NCBI RefSeq assembly: GCF_001039355.2
Contig: NW_019775580.1
Span: forward strand, 494,266 to 558,251
DNA: 63,986 bases
DNA from: Lingula anatina
Lineage: Eukaryota; Brachiopoda; Lingulata; Lingulida; Lingulidae
Direction: 5' to 3'
The number at the start of each line of letters is the position of its first letter. Positions within the stretch are counted from its first letter, which is position 1. The notes under the pieces were generated by a model. It made no database searches. It had not been told where the DNA came from and saw only the letters and a list, made by a program, of their open reading frames with translations. Positions 47,401 through 60,395 of this stretch are shown in pieces. Both the position numbers and the translations under genes were made by a program.

Positions 47401-50160
47401 CTATAAGATGCATCCACATTATCAACACTAAGCTTCAGCCAAAACTTGAAATGACACTTAATTCATTTTTAAAGTTTATTCATTTATGCCTCACTTCTTA
47501 GAACATCCCAAACATTCTGCCATTTGTTTATCTTCCCAGGAATTCAAGGAAGGTCGCCGTCGCTACCAGCAGGCCCCCCAGGTGCTGTTCAGTCACCGTG
47601 AGCCACCGCTGGAACTCCAGGGGACAGACGCCAAGACCGGTGACAACATCGGATACATCACATTTGGTGAGCTCTCTTCATTCTCAGAGTAACCAGACTG
47701 CTCTTTGTAGTTAGTCAATTTCCAACAAGTTAGTCTTAGGTCCTTAAACTTATGCACTAATTCTTTAAGAATGTTTTACATTGTGTAGGTGATTCATCGA
47801 ATATCTTTACTTGATAACTGTTTAGAGCCATTTCTCTGCTGTCTTGATCACACCTGATGTCCAGGTGGAAGTGAATCAGATGGTAGAATAACTCAGCCTG
47901 CTACTAGTTGTTGCCACTGCCTTCTTTTTCAAAGAATGCCTACCCAATAGAAAACATGATTTATGCTACTTCTCAGAAATCACAAGGACTTGTTCTTTCC
48001 TAGTTAAGTATTGGCATCGTAAAGGTCAAAGCTCAACCTTACCTGATTGACTTTGGGGTCAGTCAGTGGATTTTCAATCTAGTCATGTTTTACTTCCAGT
48101 CCTGTTTCCTCGCCACACGAGTCCTGCAGCCCGTGACAACACCATCAACCTGATCCATACACTTAGGGACTACCTACACTATCACATTAAGTGCTCCAAG
48201 GTAAGACATATACTTAGGGACTACCTATACTATCACATTAAATGCTCCAAGGTAAGACATACACTTAGGGACTACCTACACTATCACATTAAGTGCTCCA
48301 AGGTAAGACATATACTTAGGGACTACCTACACTATCACATTAAGTGCTCCAAGGTAAGACATACACTTAGGGACTACCTACACTATCACATTAAGTGCTC
48401 CAAGGTAAGACATATACTTAGGGACTACCTACACTATCACATTAAGTGCTCCAAGGTAAGACATACACTTAGGGACTACCTACACTATCACATTAAGTGC
48501 TCCAAGGTAAGACATATACTTAGGGACTACCTACACTATCACATTAAGTGCTCCAAGGTAAGACATACACTTAGGGACTACCTACACTATCACATTAAGT
48601 GCTCCAAGGTAAGACATATACTTAGGGACTACCTACACTATCACATTAAGTGCTCCAAGGTAAGACATACACTTAGGGACTACCTACACTATCACATTAA
48701 GTGCTCCAAGGTAAGACATATACTTAGGGACTACCTACACTATCACATTAAGTGCTCCAAGGTAAGACATACACTTAGGGACTACCTACACTATCACATT
48801 AAGTGCTCCAAGGTAAGACATATACTTAGGGACTACCTACACTATCACATTAAGTGCTCCAAGGTAAGACATACACTTAGGGACTACCTACACTATCACA
48901 TTAAGTGCTCCAAGGTAAGACATATACTTAGGGACTACCTACACTATCACATTAAGTGCTCCAAGGTAAGACATACACTTAGGGACTACCTACACTATCA
49001 CATTAAGTGCTCCAAGGTAAGACATACACTTAGGGACTACCTACACTATCACATTAAGTGCTCCAAGGTAAGACATACACTTAGGGACTACCTACACTAT
49101 CACATTAAGTGCTCCAAGGTAAGACATACACTTAGGGACTACCTACACTATCACATTAAGTGCTCCAAGGTAAGACATACACTTAGGGACTACCTACACT
49201 ATCACATTAAGTGCTCCAAGGTAAGACATACACTTAGGGACTACCTACACTATCACATTAAGTGCTCCAAGGTAAGACATACACTTAAGGACTACCTACA
49301 CTATCACATTAAGTGCTCCAAGGTAAGACATACACTTAGGGACTACCTACACTATCACATTAAGTGCTCCAAGGTAAGATCTGATCCATACATTTATCCC
49401 GAACCGAGTGGATCAGATTATGAAAAATTATGTGTAGGTGTTAGATCTGCTGTTTCATGTGTTTTGTTGTAGGTTACTTTAGTGCTGTAAAAAAAATTGA
49501 TTTGCAATTTTTGTTATGAAATTCATTGCTGTTTTTGTAGAATTTTCTCCTTTCTGTGAGCTAAAAATGGTGGACTTGACGTATTTATTGTTTTTAAATG
49601 AAACTTAATATGTTTAACTTATCTGAAGGTTACGATATGTAAGGGAAAGGGGTTTAATCTTCATTCTTTTCCACTTTGTTCTCATATATAAGATAAAATA
49701 ATGTACACCTCCGTCATCTCCAGGCATATATTCACTCTCGGATGCGTGCAAAGACGTCAGATTTCCTCAAAGTTCTCAACAGAGCCAGACCCGAGCCAAA
49801 AACAAAAGAAAGGAGGACGATAACGTAAGGAGTTTGAAATAAGGACACTGAGATGACTAAGACTAGAAATATGTCAAGATAAAGAATTTTTTTAATGAAT
49901 GCAAAGTCTGAACAGAAACTGATGTCAGTCTGTAAGGGAAAAGCATCAAAAATGGCATGAAAAAGTTATTTTCATACTAGTCTGAAGTATTTTCTGTGGA
50001 TAATTTAGCTTTACAATGAGGGATGTGATCATACCACCTGACATGTAATCCACCCATTTCCAAGTGTATATTATTATGTGACATTGGTTTGTTCAGTTAC
50101 ATATTAAATTAATGCAAAACTGTTCATTATTTTTTCAGGGGCAGAGTTCTCCGGCAGTGA
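41463..50160 (+). CDS. ARPC2: ARPC2, Arp2/3 complex 34-kDa subunit
   Basis: Ten exons give 299 aa (human 300): 41463-41536, 45422-45456, 45812-45870, 46108-46207, 46502-46688, 46968-47061, 47540-47666, 48100-48200, 49724-49824 and 50139-50160. ARPC2 with ARPC4 forms the core that holds Arp2 and Arp3 and contacts the mother filament during actin branching. Conservation is near complete: [106 protein letters not shown] and [17 protein letters not shown]. The C-terminal few residues differ from vertebrates. Exon 8 can end at any of 24 repeated donors between 48201 and 49374; the first yields the standard protein. A polyadenylation signal AATAAA is at 50185-50190. Intron 1 (3.9 kb) includes a gap. 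Confidence 0.96.
43758..43922. other. Assembly gap (165 N) in ARPC2 intron 1
   Basis: Both edges carry a similar tgcatgtagc-gacct sequence, so the gap probably hides a tandem repeat. Confidence 0.95.
48150..49379 (+). repeat. 51-bp x24 minisatellite made of ARPC2 exon 8 end plus splice donor
   Basis: Each unit is 45 bp of exon 8 (encoding [15 protein letters not shown]) followed by gtaaga. Donors recur every 51 bp from 48201 to 49374. Units 1-16 alternate between cat-aca (Thr) and cat-ata (Ile) versions, forming a 102-bp higher-order dimer; units 17-24 are all the Thr type. The frame stays open throughout, because 51 is divisible by three and the donor reads as Val-Arg. After the last unit comes ctgatccatacattta, which resembles the exon segment ctgatccatacactta that begins the first unit. 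Confidence 0.97.
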
Positions 50161-51598
50161 TAGAAGATGACAGATCTTATTAAAAATAAACATTTCTAAA
50201 GATTTCCAAACCCCCTCTACATACAGTTACACGGATGATTGGAATATAAAAACCCCAGGAGACTTAATAACCACATTGAAATAATAATTCTGAGAAGAAA
50301 CTTTTGAAGAGATGAAGGCAGCGATGTTAAGACCAGGCTGAGCGTGGATGGAACGATAGAGGAAGGGGGGGGTCATTATTGTGTTGGTTGAACAACTTGA
50401 TGGTTACGTTTAAGATGATTCAAAATCCCAAGGATCAAATTTGGGGTGGATATTATATATGAAACAAGTTCTCTTAAGAATTGAATACAATTTTATACAT
50501 ATTATAGTGATTATTAAGATAATTCTAGCTGAATGATATTCTGTACCAAAGTTAATTAGGGTTCGTATGTTTCCCGTTTCCATGGTAAACGGCAAAAGTT
50601 TATTTGTCTGGAAGTCTCCTCTTTGCTCCTTTAGTTTCCTCAGGTAGTCTTGAGAGTTTAGGAACCTTGGGATCAGAGCACAGATAGTTGGAACTGGCAG
50701 CGTCCAAAGATTTCTGCTCTGTAATGGCCTTTTTGCAAAATTTTAAGAAAATTGCCAAGCTAAAACTGACACATGCAGATTTGTCAACCAGAACTTGAAA
50801 TGAAAATAGTTTTGGTCTTGAAGAAAAAGGAAAATGCATTGAAGTATATTAAGCTTTGATAACAGAAAATTTTTTGAGAATTGTCATGAAAATGCAATGG
50901 GATTTGTATTGTGGGATGGGGAGGGGGGTTTAAGAACTGTCAAATGCCAGTGGTAATTATATATTTAATACAGTAATACACTTAAAAATTGACATTTTAT
51001 TCACATTGCTTGTTAAATCTTAATAAATCTGCATTAGATGAACATTCACTTATTTCAACCCCATGTCAGTTGTCTTATATGACATTATTATTATGTTTGT
51101 ATTATAGGGGAGTAAAAAATAAATACTGAAAGTAAAGTTAACAAATTTTAACTTCAGCTGTTTTGAGTCAGTTTCAAGATTATGTAGAGAGTTTAGTCAT
51201 TTTTTCATTCTTTCCTCTCTCTCTCTCTCTCTCAAATCTTTTTAGTTTGTCTGCCGCAATTCAAGATTTAAACAAATTAATTCCTAGATTTAAACGCGTC
51301 TATCATAATCATAGTTAAGTGCTAATATTTTTAGAAAAAGTAATGTTTTACGAGGGGTCACTGTGTGGCACTGTGAAATGACAGCCCACGGCCATGACAT
51401 GTGAATAGGCCTATTGTCAACAATGAGTCTGTCAAAGGATCAGATTAACAGTGGCAGGTAAACTAGGTCATGTTTGCGCGGGATCTGGTCCACCTGAAGT
51501 ACACACCTGAGGCTCAAAACGAGGCTCTTATGGTCAGTTTCACTTGCTGAATTAATGTCGCTGTCCCCAAGGAACGCTTCACGTTGACCTACCAAACC
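50161..51598. other. ARPC2 3' flank and intergenic DNA
   Basis: Contains the ARPC2 polyadenylation signal and AT-rich sequence with a (CT)n run at about 51217-51233. No coding exon is supported. Confidence 0.6.
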
Positions 51599-52532
51599 AT
51601 GGTGCTCCCCAGGGACGTGAACCCGGCGCCTTTGCTGGACTGGTGTATTGTTGTCGTGCTTCTGGGAACGCTAAGCTCAGGTATATATAGCTTAGCAGCT
51701 TAATTGAGCACACACAGATGAGGCCAATACTGTGTTGATGTTGCCCAGCCCGGAAGTTAATGGCATGTTTTCCTGGGGTATCTAATGTTAGGGTCTGTGT
51801 GGATATTTTGTGATGATCGTACTTCGTTATGTTTGTACCTGTTGAGTACGGTGAAATGTACAGAGCCGAGACGTAATGCAATAGTATATAACGGTTAATC
51901 GGTATTAGAAAATGAATGAAATGCAATTACAACTCTGCTTGTAGACGGTTAAGTTTAAGTTAAAATATGATCGTCGCGATAACGTCAAGTCACGCACCAT
52001 CATGGTGTAGCGTAGGTACACGTACCTGCAACTAATTCGTCTGTCTACCTTAGTTGACATTACTTCAAGAATTTGTGTGACCTGGAACAATAAACATGTG
52101 ACAGGTAACGATAGACCTGCGTTATAGTCACGCTTGGCTGTCACCTTGACCCGTAAATGAAACTAAAAACACAAAAGAAATGCTTAAGCTTAAACTGCTT
52201 AAGAATACCCCTATAGCCTACCATAATGTCAAAAGTGGTTAACAGTCACTGTTTTTATATGGTTGATTTTAGGTTAAAAAGTATAAAAGTACCAAACTGA
52301 ATTTGATATTTTTTGCCAGTTGACGTGCTGTCAGTGTATATTGCTCAGCTTCCTACCTGAGCGTATGACTGGCGTGCTTCAAAAAAAGGGGCGTGGCTAA
52401 ACCCCTGTCGTTTACACCAATGCACATTGCACCAAGGAGTTAAAACAGACTCCTTGATTGCACAAAGAAATTAATTCATTAGTTCATTCATTCAACCAAC
52501 TTTTCATCTGTTAATTTATGAACAAACCAATT

Positions 52533-52590
<58 letters not shown>

Positions 52591-52865
52591 GTTCTCCCTC
52601 TCTCACACACATATTTTCATTCGTCCAGTCATTCTTTCCTTTGTTCCAACAGCCACCGGCCAAGTATTCGACCCCAGCCGCGACTGTTACGATTACACTG
52701 ACGTCAACAATGTGGACCTGGTGGGGGACAGGTGCGCTGAGGACCAGCACTGTTGTGGTACGTGTTTCCTCAGGTACTGCTGTACCTCTCCTAACTACGG
52801 CATGAACTGGCAGCAGCAGTGTCTCAACAACAGATTAGCCATGTCATATCCTACAAAGGGGTGAG

Positions 52866-52907
<42 letters not shown>

Positions 52908-53316
52908 TGTCGTCATCATCATTATTATCATTTGAGTTGCAATTTACATGGGAATGATGAATTTTGCCTGTAAATGTTCTAGATTACGTGCGCAAAGCAT
53001 AGGTTTTGGGTGAAAAAAAATTCGTATGTTTTCGACCGTACGTGAAGAGGCGGTGGATAAAAAATTAAAAATTCGCCTACTGTAACTGAATCTGATAGAA
53101 ATTAAATGTGCAGATCTTTAATCTCAGACTACAATAGGAAGACAGCGGAGATAACTACAGTGTGTTTTATTTTTCCCCAGTCCGTACTACCTTCAGCCGT
53201 CAGTGCTGGCCGGGGTGATAGCGGCGTCTGTGGTCGGCGGCATCATCCTCATCACCGGCGTTGTCATCGTAGTGATGTGGAGAAATCAAGTGGCTTGCTT
53301 CGACAGGGAACGATGA
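51599..53316 (+). CDS. Shisa-like single-pass membrane protein
   Basis: Three exons, 51599-51680, 52653-52860 and 53181-53316, splice to 141 aa. The start is the first ATG, followed by a signal peptide (LLDWCIVVVLLGTLSS; the splice falls after it). The ectodomain has the Shisa cysteine pattern: DCYDY, then RCAEDQHCCGTCFLRYCC, and a later Cys. One membrane span follows (about residues 104-128, VLAGVIAASVVGGIILITGV onward), then a very short tail, MWRNQVACFDRER. Shisa-family proteins are ER/plasma-membrane adaptors that retain or modulate receptors such as Frizzled, FGFR or AMPA receptors. The long Pro-rich PY tail of most members is missing, so any WW-domain partner is unlikely. Intron 2 opens with an (ATT)n microsatellite. 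Confidence 0.82.
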
Positions 53317-54485
53317 TAGACCTTTCTTTGGAGACACTGGGAGACAGGGTGCAATTTTGTGATAAAATTTTTTTATTTTATCCTTGGACTTGCTCCCGAT
53401 AACTCGGCTGTCTCCGAAGTCAAACACACTATTACTCAAGGCAATGTCAGTGGAGCATACCAGAAAATCATACTCGGGGTGGATGGAGAGAGAGATATTT
53501 TATTTTTATGTAATGTTGGGCAAGTCTGGGTGCCCTTTGTGGGCAAAACTACCTGGGATTATTTTAACCAAATAACCAATTTATTTTACACAATAAAAAT
53601 AGCCCCTATCTGATTATTTCTCCACCCCTCAAGTAAACCGGTAGACTAACATTTTGAGATGATTTGCTTTTGACACATCACGAGACAAGGCCCCCTGAGA
53701 TTTTCACGAAGAAAAAGTTCCCAATTATATTTCGTCCAGTGGCATGGGTAATGATGTTTCTAATCTTATATCATAAGAAACCTTTATTTTACTAGAAGTT
53801 AGAAGTTGTTTTATCACTTATAATAACATACAAGAGTATTTCAGACGGGTCTTATATCGACTCATTGAGCTGATTTAAATTATATTGCAAGAGAGAAATG
53901 GTGCTTAATTGTTAAAACACGTTCACTTGTGATACGTATACGTGATGAATGTCCACAGGGATAGTGACAGTATTATCTTTTCATTTTGTATATTTCAATG
54001 TCAATCATAGCCATCGTGTACTTTGCAAATGTTGCATACGAACAAAGCTTACAAAGACTTTGCAACTAATACTCGCAAAAATGAGAAAATAAACGAACGT
54101 GAAATATTGTAGCCATAACACATGATATTGTTTAGTTTTTCTAGAATCAACGTGGGGTAAGAAACTGTAGTTGCAGGTGTAACAGGAATGAAAGTCAGCT
54201 AGGAACCGTAGTCCGTTCCCTATTACTTTGCAAAGGTGACATTCGTCCCATATACTAACCCCAATACTCCAACTAACCTTAAACCGTACTAATCATATGG
54301 GAGCCCGGACGTCCATTCCTATACCTCTATTCCTGTTACACCTGGAATGTTATCTAAGAAAGCAATGCAGGTAGTGAGAAGTGCAACGTGGTCAATTCGA
54401 AATGTTGTCCAATAGACTGTAATACGACACACTTTTTCAGAAAGCAACCAGGTAAATATCCACAAACACACACACACACTCACAA

Positions 54486-54526
<41 letters not shown>

Positions 54527-54608
54527 CACTCACACACACACACACTCACACACACACACACACACGACACCTCTAGCAGTTTATTGTCTGGGTCCATGTT
54601 ACTTTATT
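53317..54608. other. Intergenic DNA with start of duplicated block
   Basis: No coding exon. From about 54076 the sequence is the first copy of the block repeated at 60396-61455. It contains a long (CA)n tract at about 54464-54566 just beyond the P450 stop codon. Confidence 0.6.
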
Positions 54609-55215
54609 TTAGCGTCTAACAGCGCGCACTCTGTAGTCATATGGCGCAAACGTGGACGTGTTCAGACCCTCGACTTCACTGGGCGGGTTCTCTCCCTCTG
54701 GTACCTTGAAGGTGAAATTCTGAAGCAACGTGGTGAAGAAAATGAACGATTCCATTTCAGCCAGTCCCTTGCCCAGGCAAATACGGGGCCCTGAAATACA
54801 AATTGACGATGGGCAGATGAAAATATGGAACGAAATTAATAATTTTGAATGTCATGTTGCGTCTGGGATGTGGCAAATTGTGTTCCAGTAAGTTTTACTA
54901 GAAATGTAGATATCTAGATACATACATAATATATGATACAAAAAATACAGCAGTGTAGCGCAAACGCATATTTCATGTCGGTATTATGAAATTGCAAAAT
55001 GGACACAAATAAACAAGCCCATATCTCTTGCCACTAAGTTAACAGCATTGCAAAAAAGCAGAAGCATCGTTACAGGTCAATATTAAAACATCGCAAAACA
55101 AAGAACATATTGCTAAATTGGATTTATGAAATTACTGGACTAGGAGTGTCCATACAATTTACATCGTTTTCTAAGCATAGCATTTAGAAGTATATGGTTA
55201 AGGACACCTCAATCG
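54076..55215. repeat. Segmental duplication, copy 1 (P450 last exon and flanks)
   Basis: Similar along its length to 60396-61455, with small indels. It includes the 3' flank, the (CA)n tract, the P450 last exon and part of the preceding intron. Both copies lie in the same orientation. Confidence 0.88.
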
Positions 55216-55908
55216 AGCTCACCACAAAGCAGAATCGAGACCTTTGTAGTAGGCATGCCGAGCCGCATACAGGGGGTTATTGCAAAATGCGGGAAACAAA
55301 ACACTGGCGTCTTGTTGATTTATGGTCATTTGTTTACCTTTGAAGAAGTTACTGTAGAACATCATATTTGAGGGGGAACATGTTTTACATTTGCATAAAT
55401 GGTTTAAACATGGATATTTGCACCGATATTTAATTTGTATTTTCTGTACCATAATTCATGTTAGATATTGTATCTGGAATAAAACGCACTGCTTAAAACA
55501 GCTGTGGGGTGATAAGCAAGAGCAGATGCAAATGGAGAGTGAGACAACCATTCTGATCTAGAGGTTATAAAAATGACTCCATCAACATACTTTAACTTAT
55601 GCGCATATTAGAACTAATATAAAGCAATGTACCTATGGAAAATGGTATCATTTTGTCCGACTTGATCACTTTACCATCGCCATCAAGCCATCTTTCTGGT
55701 TTGAACTTGTAAGGTTCCTCGAAGTTATTCTTATCGTGAAAAACCCGGTAGAAATGCCCCAGTATTACGGTGTCCTTGGGAATGGTGTATCCGCCCAGAA
55801 TTGTTGTCTCGCTCGTTGCATGGGCAATACCAAAGGGAACTAATGATATGGAATGAATAAGTTTTTCAAATAAATTAAACGCAATTTTAAAATAAATTCA
55901 TTTTAGTT

Positions 55909-55939
<31 letters not shown>

Positions 55940-58900
55940 TAGATTGTGTTGGAATTACTCTAAAACCAATAAGGTTACTTGAAATCTCAATTTTAACCAT
56001 ACATGACACACTTTTTAGACTTTTGGTTTTAAACAAATACTGCTATTTCTCTATTATTGTTTTTTTTTTTTTTTTTCTCTCGTTTCAATTTTGAAGTGGT
56101 TTTCATAGTTATAAATCAAATTAAAATTTTGAAAAGTTAAAAAAATTACTGACCAACAGTAGACATGCGAAAGACCTCCAGTATGGTTGCTTCAGTGAAC
56201 GACATCCTGGCCTTGTCCTCCATCTTGGCAACACGACCTTGACCTATGACCTTAAATTAAGCACAGATTGTATACAGACAAATGCACAACCAGCAAATGT
56301 ATTGTATACAGAATAAAGAAATAAAAACACAAGATTATCTCAGATTGTCCCTCCTATTAATTTTTACTGTGGGTCGTTACCTGATCAATTTCCTGCTGTA
56401 CCCTCTTCTGTACACCCGGGTGATTTACCATATGAACCAGGGACCATCTCAAAGTATTAGCTGTTGTGTCGGTTCCAGCCATATACAGATCAACAATGAT
56501 TCGGAACACGTTCCATTCTGAAATGTACGCCAATGAAGAACTCAAAGTGATTGAAAACATTGTGTATATTTCTTTCATAGTCGAGAAGGCACCCCGGTGC
56601 CTACAATACACGAATTTTAGTTCCTGTGAAGTTTTCTTGAGTTTGTTTCCAATGGCACCCCTCAGCAAATTCAGTTTGGTTGTCACTTTGGCGTTGCCGC
56701 TTTGGAAACCTTAGGCAAGTTTTGATATCCAAAGAAACATATTTACCCTTGCATATGAAAAACCCTTGCATGTCTAATATTTTGGTCAAATCATGCACTG
56801 AAACGTCAAAAGGAATCTCTTTTAAACTGTTTGGAAACATTTAATGCAATATGAAAATTTGAAATAGCTGCCAACTGTCAAAAATGTATTACTAAAATTA
56901 GATGATGGTTGCGATGAAGTTGTTTACTTTTTATATTTTGTTGTTACGCGAGGTTATATTCTTTCAATTTATTTATGAACTACCTTCCACTTGACTTCTG
57001 CGCCACCTTGTTTCCACTTGTATTTGTACCTCTTCAATATCTCTAGCGGCCTCTTTCCGTTTACATGCAGTTTTATAAGTACCAATCAGCTCAGTTCCTC
57101 TACAAAACGCTCCTCGTTCCTTATTCACTCTTGGCTATCAATTACCATCATTACGGAAAGTATCGATAGTCTTCAGGCAAAACGTTGCACATTAAGCGTT
57201 TTGAAGACAAAGTCAAAGTAAGAGCTGTTTGTTTACTGACCATTTTTAAATGTTAAGACAGTTACATACCTGTGTAAATCTCTGGATCTTGTCCCTCTCG
57301 AGTGACCTTTATATAGAGGTCAATGAAGTCCCGGATGTCAGTTGGATCAAAGGACTGGCGATGTCGTTCTACTTCCTGTCTTACCAAACTGTAAAATTTA
57401 TCCATGAGGACGAATTTCTCCTCCTAAAATAAGAGTTTATATATATATATATAAAATTTTTTTTGCGGACATCAAATCACATACTTGCTTATGGAACATA
57501 CAAGTAGGCCTATTTTGTTACACAAATGTTTTACACGTATTGTCCATGTAAACTGTAGATACTGTACTGGTAAGTGGGTGTACATGTACAGGTGTCCACA
57601 ACGCTTCATTGATAATTACAAAAGGTACCGTATAACTTATATTTATTATATGGCCATTTTTATCTGACAAAACGCAGTAACTGAAATGCAAATTAAGAAA
57701 AATATATAGCTTTAAAAGACAAACCATGCAAATAAAGGAGATACCATCAATGTTTACCGGTATAAGAAAGCGGCCCAAGTTGGTGAGGGACAATGCCCCT
57801 TGACCTAGTCTCATATAGTCCTCCAACACTGGTAGCATCTCGGGCGTGTCATTATAGTCATATCTGAAATAGTTTGAAACAAAATGTTGCTTTCTTTTTA
57901 AGAAAGGACTATAATTACCTACTTTTTAGATAGCAAGTTCTTTAGAATGCTCTCTGTAAATTGACTGTGGACTTCATGTTTACGTCTGACAAACTATGCA
58001 TTTAGTCTTTTTCTTAAATTATAACTTCCGTGTTCACCGTGTTTCTATGATTATTGGCTCGTCATTTACCTAACAGAAAAGGTGAAGAATGGATTTTGGG
58101 TAAAATTAAGGAACGCTCAAAAGTGGACTAACTTTAAGATGACAAGATTTTGCTGGTGCTCTGAGTCCTGATCTAGATCAAGGAATTTTTAAGGATTTCT
58201 TCACTGTTGCGAGATAAGGCCAATGAGTTTGATTAAAAAAAAAACACGAAAGGTGCTATTAGGTCAATGTGCAATGGATTTTTGGCACAGAATGTTACTA
58301 AAATGTTAATATAAGAAACAAAAACGTTATGGTAACGTTAAAAACGTTCTGTGATTGGTGGGATGTGCTCACAACTACCACAATTTTTCAGTGTGAAGTT
58401 CTTGGCGGACGTCTTTTCTCTCTGCGTGTTTTTATAATCTCCACATATCGAGTAAAGAATAATTTGCTAGTTTGATGATTATGTGATTTTGGTATGGCCT
58501 AAGCAAGAGTCTTCATATTCTAGCTGAGGTTTTGATGGTGTTAAAACACATAATCATTAAAGGTGGGGAGTTTTTCTAGTTTAGAACATTTTCAAAAATA
58601 GTTGACAGTCTCAGTGTTATGGAAAATAGGAGGTTATTCACTTACCTAGCTCCGAACACAATGAAAGAAATAATGTTGCTGACAGCTTTCCCAATCCTGG
58701 CGCTGGGAGAGAAAGCCTTTCCATTTTCATCTTCAATGTTTTGCACCAAGTATCTGGCTTCATCCTGAATTTTTCTTGCAAACTTTTTCTCCCAAGGCCG
58801 AGATCTCGAAGAGACGAGAGCGTGAATCTCCTCAGCTCCTTCCATGCATGTCCGTTTTTTAATGCAACCCCAGCTCCTGCAGTTAATACATTATTAAGAG

Positions 58901-59633
58901 GATCATACCCAGTAACAGCAATACCCTCTATATCTGTGTACTGCGTTACTGTTTGCACAATTTATGTACACAATTTATGTATTATATTTCACCCGCTTCG
59001 TGCTCTCCCCCCCCCCCCCATCCCCACCCTGCTTTACATGCAGACTTAATTAAGTAGTCGGGTTTCATAAAAAAAAAATCTATATAATGAAAAATGGGGC
59101 AGTTCCTATATTCATGTAAAACTTGAGTATTCGTAACGCACTGCTGCATAAAGGGAAGCTTTAATTATGCGTAACAAATTCCATCGCACACGAAGATTTG
59201 GATAGCTAACATTCGCTAATGTTGAAATTACTTTACCGTCTTTTCCAACTAATCGTCTTATAAGATATATCCAAGTAGGCCTTGCACTGACTGTGGCTGT
59301 ATTCTTCACAAAAGCCTCTTCTATCAGCTCATATGTGCCCAGCATTATCATGTGTTGTTCACCAAGTTTGATGTGCATGATATCTCCGTATGTATCATAC
59401 CATGGAAGAAGATCTGTCGGCTGTCGTCTTCTACCGCTGATCATCAGCTGAGGGAGACATCCCACCACGGGGAAACAGACAGGTCCGGGCGGCCAGTTCA
59501 CCCTAGGATTCCTCGACGACAACATCCACAGACTTAACAACAACACTGTCACGAATATCAAAACTGTCGGCAAACCAAGGGTTGCAAAAAACTCAGAGAA
59601 ACTGTGTACAACGTTGGACATATTGAATTCCAT
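54609..59633 (-). CDS. Cytochrome P450, CYP2 clan (frameshift in exon 2)
   Basis: Eight minus-strand exons: 59237-59633, 58646-58876, 57758-57863, 57270-57423, 56381-56517, 56154-56250, 55633-55839 and 54609-54790, for ~503 codons. Microsomal P450s are ER-anchored haem monooxygenases. Seen in order are an N-terminal membrane anchor ([16 protein letters not shown]), the proline hinge [13 protein letters not shown]-helix [17 protein letters not shown]-helix AGTDTT, K-helix EVFR, PERW, the haem loop FSIGPRICLG with its Cys, and a [18 protein letters not shown] tail. Exon phases all agree except exon 2 (231 nt), where the frame slips by one base near 58795 between GLGRKSL and the following [10 protein letters not shown]; one G appears lost. 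This is either a sequencing error or an inactivating mutation. The substrate is unknown. Confidence 0.9.
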
Positions 59634-59925
59634 AGTTACAGCAACTTTTTCAGTTTTTTTGTAAAAGCTAGAACTGCATAAGCAGTATACCACTGTAATA
59701 CCTTATTCACGTAACCTTTACCAAACAAGGTCATTTCCTGACACCTTTATGTGCACCTTTATGTATACGTGTGTACGTGCAGGTATTATGCAACCATGTG
59801 CAACCATGTCGAGATTTCACACTTTATAAAACCAAACGCAAAAGTTATCCGTCTACTTCAACCCAAAGTGTTTTAACAAAAAACTACTTGCTCAATCTAA
59901 CTACGATCTTGAGAGCATGCATATG

Positions 59926-60184
59926 CAGGGCCGTAGCCTCCGGGGGGGCAGGGGGGGCAGCTGCCCCCCCTGGGATTTGAGGTGCAAAAAAAATTGCAAT
60001 TTCTGACTTCTGATTGAGCAATAAATAACAGTTAAAATGCACCAGAATGCAGTATTATACATACAGTTTTTAAAATTTTTCCACACCGTGGGACACCCCC
60101 TCCCACAACCTCCCCACTCAGGGGGCTTTGCCCCCTCGTGTCCGCTTACTGCCCCCCTGGCATTTTGCTCAGGCTACGGCCCTG
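59926..60184. mobile_element. 259-bp hAT-like MITE
   Basis: Perfect 14-bp inverted ends (cagggccgtagcct), flanked by a 5-bp duplication ATATG (59921-59925 and 60185-60189). Internal gggggcagctgcccccc is typical of metazoan hAT-type ends. It is nonautonomous and lies ~300 bp upstream of the P450 start. Confidence 0.82.
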
Positions 60185-60395
60185 ATATGTATTTCCACAT
60201 CTTATATCAGAGACCAGCTAAGTTATGACAATACCATACATAAAATCGTGATGAATATCGTGTATGCATTCAGATGTCTTCATGCAGTTCTCTTAAATTT
60301 CCCGGATGAGTAGAAGCCCATTCTGAGGACAAGATGTTCAAAACCGAAAACCAAGTGATAGGATCTTGATTTTTTAAACAGAAGACAACATGAAT

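Noticed and set aside
48150-49379. CRISPR-like array
   Set aside because: Units are contiguous with no unique spacers, and the setting is a eukaryotic gene.
48066-49472. 468-aa open frame of 17-residue repeats as an independent repeat protein
   Set aside because: It is ARPC2 exon 8 read through its repeated splice donors; the next ARPC2 exon joins exactly after the donor.
54319-54597. Cys/Val-rich ORFs over CA repeats (also 60657-60929)
   Set aside because: Products of (CA)n microsatellites next to the P450 last exons.
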